This document shows, piece after piece, positions 1 through 7,081 of a stretch of 16,507 nt of DNA (positions are counted from its first letter, which is position 1; each line of letters begins with the position of its first letter). Under the pieces are notes generated by a model, which saw nothing but the letters and a program-made list of their open reading frames with translations, was not told the origin of the DNA and did no database searches. Location: positions 1-16,507 of the forward strand of contig CABSKZ010000025.1 of assembly GCA_902478395.1 (NCBI GenBank), written 5' to 3'. Source of the DNA: an uncultured Eubacteriales bacterium (GTDB lineage: Bacteria > Bacillota > Clostridia > UBA1381 > UBA9506). The translations under genes and the position numbers were made by a program.

Positions 1-42
1 CTAGTACGGTCTCGTGGGCTCGGAGATGTGTATAAGAGACAG
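1..42 (+). other. Illumina Nextera adapter and index (artefact)
   Basis: Bases 9-42 match the 34-nt Nextera Read-2 transposase adapter, ending in the 19-bp Tn5 mosaic end (24-42). Bases 1-8 (CTAGTACG) sit exactly where the i7 index lies and match the Nextera N702 index as I remember it. This is sequencing-library DNA, not genome. Real sequence starts at base 43. Reading the adapter in frame with the downstream gene gives a false N-terminus containing EMCIRDS. Confidence 0.98.
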
Positions 43-820
43 TTATTCACCGGCACTGGGCTTTTTTGGAAGCAAATGGGTGGGGTTTGATAACTTCATC
101 CGTTTCTTCCAGGCGCCAGACTTCTGGAGAATCTTCAGAAATACGTTAACAATCAGCTTCTCAAGCTTATTGTGGGGCTTTCCGGCCCCAATCCTGTTTG
201 CCATCTTAATGAATGAGATCAGACGGGAAAAGTTTAAAAAAGTGGTCCAAACGACATCCTACCTGCCGCACTTTATATCGGTGGTAGTTGTCTGCGGCAT
301 GATCCGAGACTTTGTTGGTGACCGAGGGATCATCAGTGATATGGTGGCCTTCTTCACAGGGTCGCAGATGAACCTCCTGTCGCAGCCGAAGCTGTTTGTC
401 CCGATCTATGTTATCAGCGGAATTTGGCAGGGAATTGGCTGGGATTCCATCATCTACCTTGCCGCTTTGTCGGCCATTGACCAGCAGCTGTACGAGGCGG
501 CGTCCATCGACGGCGCGGGCAAAATGCGCCAGCTGTGGACCATTACGCTGCCAAGCATTTTGCCGACGATTGTAATCCTGCTGATTCTGCGGATTGGCGG
601 ATTGCTCAATGTAGGATTTGAGAAAATTATTTTGCTATACAGCCCGATAACCTATGAAACGGCAGACGTTATTTCCTCGTATGTATACCGCCAGGGGTTT
701 GAGGTTCAAGACTGGAGTTATTCCACAGCTGTAGGCCTGTTCAATTCTGTTATCAACTTCGCCTTGGTTATCATGGCAAATACGATTAGCAGAAAAGTGA
801 ATGATACCAGTCTTTGGTAG
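43..820 (+). CDS. ABC sugar transporter permease, LplB type (5' truncated)
   Basis: Inner-membrane subunit of a carbohydrate ABC importer (binding-protein-dependent transport permease family, LplB/AraP-like). Genuine codons begin at base 44; the earlier residues come from adapter DNA, so the N-terminus, probably with the first membrane segment, is missing. About 258 residues remain against roughly 300 for the family. It is rich in hydrophobic membrane segments and carries the cytoplasmic EAA loop (EAASIDGAG at bases 494-520, followed by TLPSILPT), which contacts the ATPase. The N-terminal part (WVGFDNFIRFF, then GFPAPI, and PHFISVVVV) is typical of oligosaccharide/lipo-oligosaccharide permeases in Firmicutes. 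It is followed after 30 nt by a second permease, the usual heterodimer partner. Neither a binding protein nor an ATPase is present here; this transporter class often uses a shared ATPase (MsmX type) encoded elsewhere. The substrate is not determinable from sequence. Confidence 0.93.
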
Positions 821-833
821 AAAAGTGCGGGGA

Positions 834-840
834 AAGGAGG
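834..840 (+). promoter_or_regulatory. Ribosome binding site of second permease
   Basis: AAGGAGG lies 10 nt before a GTG codon at 851. It supports GTG as the start of the second permease instead of an internal ATG. Confidence 0.8.
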
Positions 841-850
841 AGATTCAAAG

Positions 851-1732
851 GTGAAAATCAAACTGCCGCTTTCAGAACGAATATTTCATATTATAAACAC
901 CATTATTATGGTGCTGATGATCGTAATTATGGTTTACCCATTTTTGCACGTGCTGTTTGCCTCATTCAGCAATCCGGCAAAGCTAATGGCGCACCGGGGC
1001 CTGCTGCTGCATCCGCTTGACGCGACGGTGGCGGCCTATCAGCAGGTTATGAAAAACCCGATGCTGCTGAGAAGCTATGTCAATACCATCATCATCGTGG
1101 TTGCAGGGGTCGCAATCAACTTGCTGCTCACGGCTATCGGCGCGTACTTCCTTTCAAGAAGGAACGTAATGTTTAAGAAGCCGGTCATGGTGATGATCGT
1201 CATTACGATGTACTTTTCGGGCGGAATTATCCCGATGTATTTTACGGTTCAGCAGCTTGGCCTGATGGATTCGCTATGGTCGCTGATACTGCCCAGTGCA
1301 GTCAACACGTTTAACCTGATTATCATGCGGACATCTTTTGCGTCAATCCCGGCAGAACTGGAGGAGGCCGCCACAGTGGATGGGGCGGGGCACTTCACCA
1401 TGCTGTTCCGCATTATCATGCCCGTGTCCATGGCGGTTGTGGCGGTTGTTACGCTGTATTATGCGGTTGGGCACTGGAACTCGTGGTTTAACGCCATGAT
1501 TTACTTAACAGACAGGCAGAAGTTCCCGCTGCAGTTGATCCTGCGAGAAATCCTGATTCAAAACGACACCTCCACTATGACGGTGAATGTCGACATTGGG
1601 GAACAAAGCTTGGTTGGCGATACGATTAAATACGCCATAATCATAGTGGCGACAGTGCCAATCCTGTGTATATACCCATTCTTGCAAAAATACTTTGTAA
1701 AAGGGGTTATGATCGGTTCGCTGAAAGGATAG
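851..1732 (+). CDS. ABC sugar transporter permease, YtcP type
   Basis: Second inner-membrane subunit of the carbohydrate importer, 293 residues, full length for the YtcP/AraQ group. The GTG start is chosen because of the AAGGAGG at 834-840 and because the N-terminus (amphipathic KIKLPLSERIFHIINT followed by a membrane segment) fits the family. The EAA loop is at residues 172-180 (EAATVDGAG), followed by LFRIIMPVSMAVVAVV. The protein ends FVKGVMIGSLKG, the usual YtcP ending. It follows the LplB-type gene by 30 nt and is surely cotranscribed with it; the two would form the membrane channel. No terminator with a T-run follows, so readthrough into the secreted LamG protein is possible. The substrate is unknown; the nearby GH35 gene suggests a galactose-containing or related oligosaccharide (inference). 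Confidence 0.94.
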   Translation: MKIKLPLSERIFHIINTIIMVLMIVIMVYPFLHVLFASFSNPAKLMAHRGLLLHPLDATVAAYQQVMKNPMLLRSYVNTIIIVVAGVAINLLLTAIGAYFLSRRNVMFKKPVMVMIVITMYFSGGIIPMYFTVQQLGLMDSLWSLILPSAVNTFNLIIMRTSFASIPAELEEAATVDGAGHFTMLFRIIMPVSMAVVAVVTLYYAVGHWNSWFNAMIYLTDRQKFPLQLILREILIQNDTSTMTVNVDIGEQSLVGDTIKYAIIIVATVPILCIYPFLQKYFVKGVMIGSLKG

Positions 1733-1755
1733 GCAGAAAATTTGTGAAGATGGAA

Positions 1756-1774
1756 GAAACTGCGCAGCAGTTTC
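1756..1774. repeat. Perfect 8-bp inverted repeat
   Basis: GAAACTGC and GCAGTTTC flank a 3-nt loop, 24 nt after the permease stop. It has no T-run, so it is not a standard terminator; it could stabilise the 3' end of the permease transcript or cause a weak pause. Confidence 0.7.
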
Positions 1775-1897
1775 AACACACTGTTTCAAGTTCGCGACAT
1801 GGAAGGCATTAAACCGCCATGTACGCAGAAAAGCGGTATCCCAGCTTATTGAAACGGGGGACGTCTTTCACGAAGTTATATTTTACGCAAAATCCCT

Positions 1898-1926
1898 GAG
1901 CTTCGCTGGATTTTCCGGCGAAGCTC
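1898..1926. repeat. Long 13-bp hairpin
   Basis: GAGCTTCGC (1898-1906) pairs perfectly with GCGAAGCTC (1918-1926). The inner bases extend the stem by four pairs (one T-G wobble), leaving a TTT loop. No T-run follows on the plus strand. It may be an mRNA-processing or stabilising element, or one copy of a dispersed palindromic repeat. Confidence 0.75.
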
Positions 1927-2096
1927 GTGGGGGTTCTCCAGATAAAATATTCAATAATAAGGCTTAAAATTTCTCCGCCGCAGGGGACGGCGGGCACCAA
2001 ATGCGGACGGCGGCGCGTTCCCCACCGCGCAGAATTATTTTTGTTCCTTTTGCCTTTTTCACAAAGGGCGTTGAAAGAAATCTTATTATAATGAAT

Positions 2097-2101
2097 AGGA
2101 G
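2097..2101 (+). promoter_or_regulatory. Ribosome binding site that fixes the LamG protein start
   Basis: AGGAG is followed by 8 nt and then ATG at 2110. The alternative GTG at 2101 overlaps this site, so ATG 2110 is preferred. Confidence 0.8.
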
Positions 2102-2109
2102 TGGATACT

Positions 2110-3993
2110 ATGTTAAAACGAATCGGTTCAATTTTTTCCGTTTTCTGCCTCACTGCGGCAATTATTGCTGGTGGTTTTTCTGCGGCGGCTGCTGCGGGGG
2201 ACCTGTCTTTTACAATGGACTCATTAGACGGTTTTTATTTTAACGAAACAGACACAAAGAATACCTCCGTTAATATAGAAATTGCAGAAGACACGTATAA
2301 AAATTCTGCCAATGAAGATGTTTCGAACAATGTGCTGAAAGTGGGTAATACAACCGGCTTGGCGACAATCAAAGCAAATACGGATACGGACCTGACCGGC
2401 GATTATCTGGCGATGGAATTTGATTTTAAGCCCGTGCAGGCTTACACAGGGTATATATACCTGAACATTATGACGAAAACGGCAAACCGCCGGGCGCTAT
2501 CCTTTACTCTTTCAAACGGTGCTTTGGGATTTAATGGACATACTGGACAATCTACATTTCCTGGCAGCGGAAAGATTGCAGCGGAAAAATGGACGCATAT
2601 CAAATTTGTTTTTGATACCATTAATGAAAAAATAAATGTATTTGTCGACGGAGCGTTGATGAATAAGGATGTTGAATATAGAGGCGGAGCCGCTGCGCCA
2701 TCTGCCCGTGACCCTTTCAGCCAGATTACCTTTTCTAATGCGAGCGATGCGGATTACTATCTGGACAATGTAGAACTTTACAGCACCACAGCGGAAGATT
2801 TTAAAAATGTTACCTTAATTGAGAACGATTTCGAAGGATTGATGTCTTCCCCGGGAACCTATAATTTGGATGAGAGCCAGGGCAGCTTGGATTTTAACCA
2901 CAGCTATATGCGATTCTTGACGCCGCCTTCCACGGCCACCGCAAGCGGCACATCGACGATCCATTTGAGCCGTGAGTTGGCCAATGACGTCGCCATTGAA
3001 TTCGATACCAAGTCGGATAGGCTCGGCGGCCAGGGCGCCCTTTCCAACGGAGCATGGTTTCAGCTTGGCGATACGGGCGTAACAAATACACCGCTTACCG
3101 CAATGATCGATTTCCGCCCGGACGCGGCCGGTGAAAATATCATCGTCAGGGCAAAGAGCGCGGGTGGTTCGGATGTTGACCTCGGCACGATTACACCCGG
3201 ATGGAACAAGCTGAAATTCGTGTTTCATGATTCGGCAACTGCTTCTGAACGGAACTTTGATTTTTATGTAAATGGGAAACGGGTGAAGGAAAACGTGCCA
3301 TACCGTGCGGCCAACGCTGAGAAAGTCGGCAGAATCAAGTTCAGCGGTCCCCTAAAGGGCAGTGGTGTGTTCTGCCTTGACAACCTGAAGGTTTGGTCCA
3401 CGACAGATACACTGGAGTTGGCAGATACCTCCGTTGCAGACAATGGAACCATGCCCCTGCTTGACCCTGCCATGACACTGGAGTTCAGCGGTGCGCTGGC
3501 AGCGGACCAGAACGGCGCATTTGCGCTATCGCCTTCCGGAACGGTATCAGCCGCAATTTCCGGAACTACAGCAGAATTGTCCTTTGATGGCCTGCGGGCG
3601 AACACCGCCTATACCTTGACGATTGACGGCCTTACGAGCGAGGATGGCAAAGTGCTCGCAAAGACTGTGCTGCGCTTCAAAACGGAGGCGGCAGGCGATT
3701 TGGCGGTGGGTAAACCGATCGTTTCCACAGAAAGCGGTGTCGCCAACGTAAGCTGGGAGGTCAGGAACGTCAGCGGCAGTGAAAAGAACGCGGTTCTGAT
3801 TCTGGCGGTGAAAAAAGACGGAATCCTGAAAAAGGTGTCCGTTGAGCAGCCGCAGACGATAGCGGACGGCGCAAAAGTAACCCTGACGGGTAATGTCGCG
3901 GTTACGGAGAATGGAAGCACTTTGGAGGCATACATCTGGAACGGCTTGGACAGCATACAGCCGCTCACGGAAAAACAAGTGCTGAATGATTAA
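2110..3993 (+). CDS. Secreted protein with two LamG-like domains and an Ig-like domain
   Basis: A 627-residue exported protein. Residues 1-28 form a Sec signal peptide (basic LKR, hydrophobic core, alanine-rich cleavage zone); no lipobox, LPXTG or SLH anchor is seen. Residues about 35-225 and 235-430 are two related beta-sandwich (concanavalin A/LamG-like) domains. They share the pattern W-x-H/K-x-KFVF, a V(D/N)G hairpin, and a closing (Y/F)xLDN(V/L)-(E/K)(L/V)(Y/W)ST. Residues about 435-527 resemble an SbsA-type Ig-like domain (bacterial Ig-like 5): TLEFSGAL, then AYTLTIDGL, then LRFKT. The last 100 residues resemble a small beta-rich C-terminal domain often found at the end of clostridial surface proteins. 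I see no catalytic domain. Its place between sugar permeases and a GH35 enzyme suggests glycan binding outside the cell (inference). Alternatively it is a remnant or accessory part of a larger polysaccharide-degrading enzyme. Confidence 0.85.
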   Translation: MLKRIGSIFSVFCLTAAIIAGGFSAAAAAGDLSFTMDSLDGFYFNETDTKNTSVNIEIAEDTYKNSANEDVSNNVLKVGNTTGLATIKANTDTDLTGDYLAMEFDFKPVQAYTGYIYLNIMTKTANRRALSFTLSNGALGFNGHTGQSTFPGSGKIAAEKWTHIKFVFDTINEKINVFVDGALMNKDVEYRGGAAAPSARDPFSQITFSNASDADYYLDNVELYSTTAEDFKNVTLIENDFEGLMSSPGTYNLDESQGSLDFNHSYMRFLTPPSTATASGTSTIHLSRELANDVAIEFDTKSDRLGGQGALSNGAWFQLGDTGVTNTPLTAMIDFRPDAAGENIIVRAKSAGGSDVDLGTITPGWNKLKFVFHDSATASERNFDFYVNGKRVKENVPYRAANAEKVGRIKFSGPLKGSGVFCLDNLKVWSTTDTLELADTSVADNGTMPLLDPAMTLEFSGALAADQNGAFALSPSGTVSAAISGTTAELSFDGLRANTAYTLTIDGLTSEDGKVLAKTVLRFKTEAAGDLAVGKPIVSTESGVANVSWEVRNVSGSEKNAVLILAVKKDGILKKVSVEQPQTIADGAKVTLTGNVAVTENGSTLEAYIWNGLDSIQPLTEKQVLND

Positions 3994-4051
3994 TCTGCGC
4001 CGGGTAATAAAAACCCGAAGAACTTCATTCGTAGAATAGTACATATGAATG

Positions 4052-4081
4052 GGGCTGTCGCTTGGCGGCAGCCCTATTTTT
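4052..4081 (+). terminator. Rho-independent terminator after LamG protein gene
   Basis: GGGCTGTCGC (4052-4061) pairs with GCGGCAGCCC (4065-4074), 10 pairs including one T-G wobble and a 3-nt loop, followed by TATTTTT. It lies 59 nt past the stop codon and separates the GH35 gene from the upstream transcript. Confidence 0.9.
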
Positions 4082-4119
4082 GACCGGACACAAAATTGAC
4101 GTAAATTGGGCAAACCAAA

Positions 4120-4146
4120 CCCGAAGGCGTACAAAGGTACTTCGGG
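4120..4146. repeat. Perfect 7-bp inverted repeat
   Basis: CCCGAAG (4120-4126) pairs with CTTCGGG (4140-4146) across a 13-nt loop. There is no T-run. It is one of a cluster of hairpins ahead of the GH35 gene. Confidence 0.6.
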
Positions 4147-4166
4147 AGGCGGGGCCTGTTTAAAAT

Positions 4167-4265
4167 GCAAAGCATGTTAATTTGAAATTTTTCATATGGC
4201 GGATTTTCTCTTCTGGCTTTATGCCATTTCATGCGTTCACCATGCTAATGGATTTTATGCTTTGC
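4167..4265. repeat. Perfect 9-bp long-range inverted repeat
   Basis: GCAAAGCAT (4167-4175) is the exact reverse complement of ATGCTTTGC (4257-4265), 81 nt apart. The left arm can also fold on itself (ATGC-AAA-GCAT, 4165-4175), so two alternative folds are possible. It could be the closing stem of a structured RNA or chance. Confidence 0.5.
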
Positions 4266-4347
4266 GCGGTTTACGCATTTTGAGTGCACCCCCAGTACTT
4301 TAGAGTACGGAGCATCGAAGCAGTACGTTTTTGCCTTTTCCGTTTTT

Positions 4348-4374
4348 CCTGTCGGGAAATTCCGCCCAGACAGG
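4348..4374. repeat. 9-bp hairpin with one bulge
   Basis: CCTGTC (4348-4353) pairs with GACAGG (4369-4374), and GGG (4354-4356) continues with CCC (4365-4367) around a bulged A. No T-run follows, so it is unlikely to terminate transcription. Confidence 0.6.
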
Positions 4375-4410
4375 TCCTTTCAAGACGGCAATATGGCTCA
4401 TAGGCTTTTA

Positions 4411-4437
4411 GAAGCTAGGTTTTTTCGAAACTAGTTC
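4411..4437. repeat. Imperfect palindrome ahead of GH35 gene
   Basis: GAA-CTAG-TTT (left) mirrors AAA-CTAG-TTC (right), with two unpaired Gs in the left arm and a short central spacer. It lies about 50 nt before the GH35 start. The size and symmetry fit a repressor operator, but a chance or RNA-hairpin origin is equally possible. Confidence 0.35.
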
Positions 4438-4487
4438 AAAATAAAGAGGAATGGTTTAAACAGTATCAAACAGAAAGGCGGAACACC

Positions 4488-6725
4488 ATGTATCAGATCA
4501 AATGTGATGCGGAGCACCCTTTTTTTGAGCACCATTTACACATGGGCGGAAAGAATGATAAAGGTGAGGAGATTACCCTAAATAGCCGGAGCCTCTTAAA
4601 AAACGGCAAGCCCTGGCTGCCCGTGATGGGGGAATACCACTTTTCCCGCGGTGACCGGCGGGATTGGGAAACAGAGCTGATGAAAATGAAAGCGGGCGGG
4701 ATTGACATCGTTGCCTGCTACCTCATTTGGATTCATTTCGAAGAGGAGGAAGGGAATTTCTGCTTCGCCGGGGATAATGACATTCGGGAATTTGTAAGAC
4801 TGTGCCGCAGACATGGGCTATACGTACTGATGCGGATTGGCCCATGGGCGCATGGCGAGGCGCGAAACGGCGGCTTTCCGGACTGGCTTTTGAAAAAAGG
4901 CTGCAAGCTGCGTGACAACAATGACGAATACCTGTTTTATGCGCGCCGCTGGTATCATGCGCTTTACTGCGAGGTGCGCGGCGAGCTGTATAAAGACGGC
5001 GGGAACATCATCGGAATCCAGCTGGACAACGAGCTTGTGGACAATGCGGCCCATTTGGAGACGCTGAAAAAAATCGCGGTGGATACGGGCTTTGATGTTC
5101 CGCTTTATACTGTGACCGGTTGGGGGCGTGCCGGCGGGGCCGGTATTCCGAAATGGGAGGTGCTGCCCGTATTCGGCGGTTACCCGGACGGCGCGTGGGT
5201 GCAGGATAAGAAGCAGGCGGAGCCAAGCGGGCAATACTTGTTTTACCAAATGCGCAATGACGAAACCATCGGAGCGGATATTATCACAGCGCAAAACCTG
5301 GATCCAGAAGCGGGAATTTGCTACCACCTGTATCCATATGTGACCTGCGAGCTGGGCGGTGGAATGTACACCAGCCACCACAGGCGCCCTGCAATTGCGC
5401 CGGACGACGTGGGGGCAATTGCGCTTGCCAAACTGGGAAGCGGCAATAATCTGCCGGGGTATTACCTGTATCATGGTGCGAAAAATCCGTTGGGAAAGTA
5501 CAGCACAACCAATGAATCAAAGGAAACGGGTTATCCGAACGACACGCCGTACCGCAATTACGATTTCCAGGCGCCGCTAGGCGAGTACGGACAGGTGCGG
5601 GACCACTACCATATTTTTAAATTACAGCATTTGTTCCTGCGGGATTTCGGGGAACGTCTGGCGGACATGTATTCCTACCTGCCGGAAGGAAAATATCCGG
5701 CCTCAGATCTCACGAGCCTGCGTTATGCGGTGCGCGCGAAGGGGGACAGTGGTTTCGTGTTCGTTAACAACTACCAGCGGCACTATCCGCTGGCGGAACA
5801 CAGGGATGTACAATTTCAGATTACAGCGCCGTCGGGCCGTGAAATCACCTTCCCGGCGCAGGGGATTGATATAAAAAGCGGGGTTTACTTCATACTTCCG
5901 TTCGGGCTGGGGCTGGACGGCGGAATCAGACTCCGGTATGCGACCGCGCAGCTCCTGTGCAAATGCGGAAATACCTATTTCTTTTTTGCGCCGGACGGAG
6001 TGCGGAGCGAATACTTGTTTGAGAAGGGGGCGGCCAGCATTGCATCAGGAGCCGCACAGGTGAAAAACACGCCGGAGGGAGTATTGGTGACGGGCGTAGT
6101 ACCCGGGACGGAACAAAAAATTACGGTTACGGCGGAACACGGGGAAAAGATTCATCTTATCACGCTGACCTATGCCCAGGCGCTGCATACCTATAAGCTG
6201 GACGGAACGGTTTATATCAGCGGCGCCGATATGTATTCCGATAACGGAACGGTTCATTTGTACCGGATGGGCAACCCGGATTTGTCCTATCTGCTCTATG
6301 ATGGGGAAGTATTTCGCAGTGTCAAAAATATCGCGCCGGAAAAGCGCCAGGAAGTTTCCTATACGGTCAGTGAGACAGTAACGTTGGAATCTGAATACAA
6401 AAAGGAATTGTTTCTTGGCGGCGAGCGGCGGTGTGTGGAAGCGGTACTCCGGCTGCCGGAAGAGACAGAGGATATGTTTCTGAAAATCACCTATACCGGG
6501 GATGTGGCACAGTTGTACTGCAATGGGAGTCTGTTTGACGACGAATTTTATATGGGGAGGCCGTGGGAAATTTCATTAAAAAATCTTGGCAATCCCGCGG
6601 AGCTCACGCTTTTAATTTCTGAACTAAAAGCGGATGACGCCTATTTGGAGACCGATAAGAACTGCGGCCTGAGGATTGAAAAAATAGAATTGATACCACT
6701 ATATAAAGCGGAATTGGTGGACTAA
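4488..6725 (+). CDS. Glycoside hydrolase family 35 (beta-galactosidase family)
   Basis: A 745-residue retaining exo-glycosidase of family GH35; the typical reaction is release of terminal beta-galactose. There is no signal peptide, so it should act in the cytoplasm on imported oligosaccharides. The N-terminal half is the TIM barrel: PVMGEYHFSR (45-54), MKAGGIDIVACY (67-78), RIGPWAHGEARNGGFPDWL (116-134), then the acid/base Glu182 in IQLDNE and the nucleophile Glu288 in TCELGGGM. The rest should be beta-sandwich domains. The family motif is usually QxENE; here Asp180 replaces the Glu before the conserved Asn-Glu. The ATG at 4488 has AAAGGCGG 8 nt upstream. It stands downstream of a sugar ABC importer and a LamG protein but behind a terminator, so it is probably transcribed separately. 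Family assignment is firm; the exact sugar is not, since some GH35 members cleave other beta-linked sugars. Confidence 0.93.
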   Translation: MYQIKCDAEHPFFEHHLHMGGKNDKGEEITLNSRSLLKNGKPWLPVMGEYHFSRGDRRDWETELMKMKAGGIDIVACYLIWIHFEEEEGNFCFAGDNDIREFVRLCRRHGLYVLMRIGPWAHGEARNGGFPDWLLKKGCKLRDNNDEYLFYARRWYHALYCEVRGELYKDGGNIIGIQLDNELVDNAAHLETLKKIAVDTGFDVPLYTVTGWGRAGGAGIPKWEVLPVFGGYPDGAWVQDKKQAEPSGQYLFYQMRNDETIGADIITAQNLDPEAGICYHLYPYVTCELGGGMYTSHHRRPAIAPDDVGAIALAKLGSGNNLPGYYLYHGAKNPLGKYSTTNESKETGYPNDTPYRNYDFQAPLGEYGQVRDHYHIFKLQHLFLRDFGERLADMYSYLPEGKYPASDLTSLRYAVRAKGDSGFVFVNNYQRHYPLAEHRDVQFQITAPSGREITFPAQGIDIKSGVYFILPFGLGLDGGIRLRYATAQLLCKCGNTYFFFAPDGVRSEYLFEKGAASIASGAAQVKNTPEGVLVTGVVPGTEQKITVTAEHGEKIHLITLTYAQALHTYKLDGTVYISGADMYSDNGTVHLYRMGNPDLSYLLYDGEVFRSVKNIAPEKRQEVSYTVSETVTLESEYKKELFLGGERRCVEAVLRLPEETEDMFLKITYTGDVAQLYCNGSLFDDEFYMGRPWEISLKNLGNPAELTLLISELKADDAYLETDKNCGLRIEKIELIPLYKAELVD

Positions 6726-7081
6726 AAAATAGAATAGCAGATTGTTGTTATCAAAAAAATGTACTGGAAAAATGTACCTGTATAATGCGATTTTTTGGTA
6801 TGTGGTAAAAACCGCTGTTTATTTTTGTTGTGCGGTGGGCAAGGCGGTTCATCTCAGGTATTATGATGTCCATAAGGGCCATACAGAAGGAGCCGGCCGC
6901 CGTTTCGGAACCGCTCCCGCACAATCTCGCTATTTTTTGCACCGCTTCGCCCCGAGCCAGTAGCTCGCCCGCGCGGACACCTGCACCCTCCGCGGAAGGT
7001 GTTGCTTTGGTGTTTTTGGCCTTGCCGGCAAGCAGGAGATTTTTTACTAATTCTCGTCAGCGCTTTAAAATGTTGTTTTAA
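6726..7081. other. Gene-free stretch between convergent genes, GC-rich core
   Basis: 356 nt between the stop codons of GH35 (plus) and the ComF-type gene (minus). The first 150 nt are AT-rich; about 6880-7035 is strikingly GC-rich, with small palindromes (CGAGC/GCTCG at 6953-6967, CCGCGG inside 6980-7000, CTTGCCGGCAAG at 7021-7032). Both strands stay open in a frame across it, but no start with a convincing ribosome binding site exists. No classical terminator is visible; T-runs at 6931-6936 and 7040-7045 lack a strong stem. Confidence 0.55.

Larger units (their letters stand above)
1733..2109. other. Gene-free stretch with hairpins
   Basis: 377 nt without a supported gene. It holds two clean inverted repeats (1756-1774 and 1898-1926), a GC-rich patch around 1973-2032 (including CCGCCG/CGGCGG at 1975-1980 and 1988-1993), and a T-rich tract at 2036-2060. 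No convincing promoter is seen: TATAAT at 2087-2092 lacks a -35 at proper distance and would place the transcript start on the ribosome binding site. A minus-strand open frame crosses the stretch but overlaps the next gene's signal peptide and looks spurious. Confidence 0.6.
3994..4487. other. Gene-free stretch: terminator and hairpin-rich leader
   Basis: 494 nt without a supported gene. A terminator ends at 4081. The remaining 400 nt before the GH35 gene hold at least five inverted repeats (4120-4146; 4167-4175 with 4257-4265; 4295-4308; 4348-4374; 4411-4437). I found no good sigma-A promoter: TTGACG at 4096 and TTGAAA at 4182 have no -10 at 16-18 nt. Part of the stretch could be a structured 5' leader of the GH35 mRNA. 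No known riboswitch core is recognised. Confidence 0.6.

Noticed and set aside
2071..2092. TTGAAA and TATAAT as a promoter for the LamG gene
   Set aside because: The spacer is only 10 nt, and a start at this -10 would begin the transcript on the ribosome binding site.
1809..2153. Minus-strand open frame of 114 codons
   Set aside because: It overlaps the signal-peptide region of the LamG gene on the opposite strand, has no good ribosome binding site and is low in recognisable protein features.
2815..4170. Minus-strand open frames within the LamG gene
   Set aside because: They are shadows of a well-supported plus-strand gene, with arginine- and cysteine-rich out-of-frame composition.
4051..4374. 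CRISPR-like or riboswitch array from repeated hairpins
   Set aside because: The hairpins differ in sequence and spacing; there are no direct repeats with regular spacers and no known riboswitch core.
4818..5474. 218-codon minus-strand frame inside the GH35 gene
   Set aside because: The plus strand encodes conserved GH35 active-site motifs over the same bases; no start signal or family match on the minus strand.
6751..6942. Small minus-strand gene starting at GTG 6942
   Set aside because: No convincing ribosome binding site, no recognised domain, and the open frame reaches upstream of the start, suggesting composition effect or a remnant.
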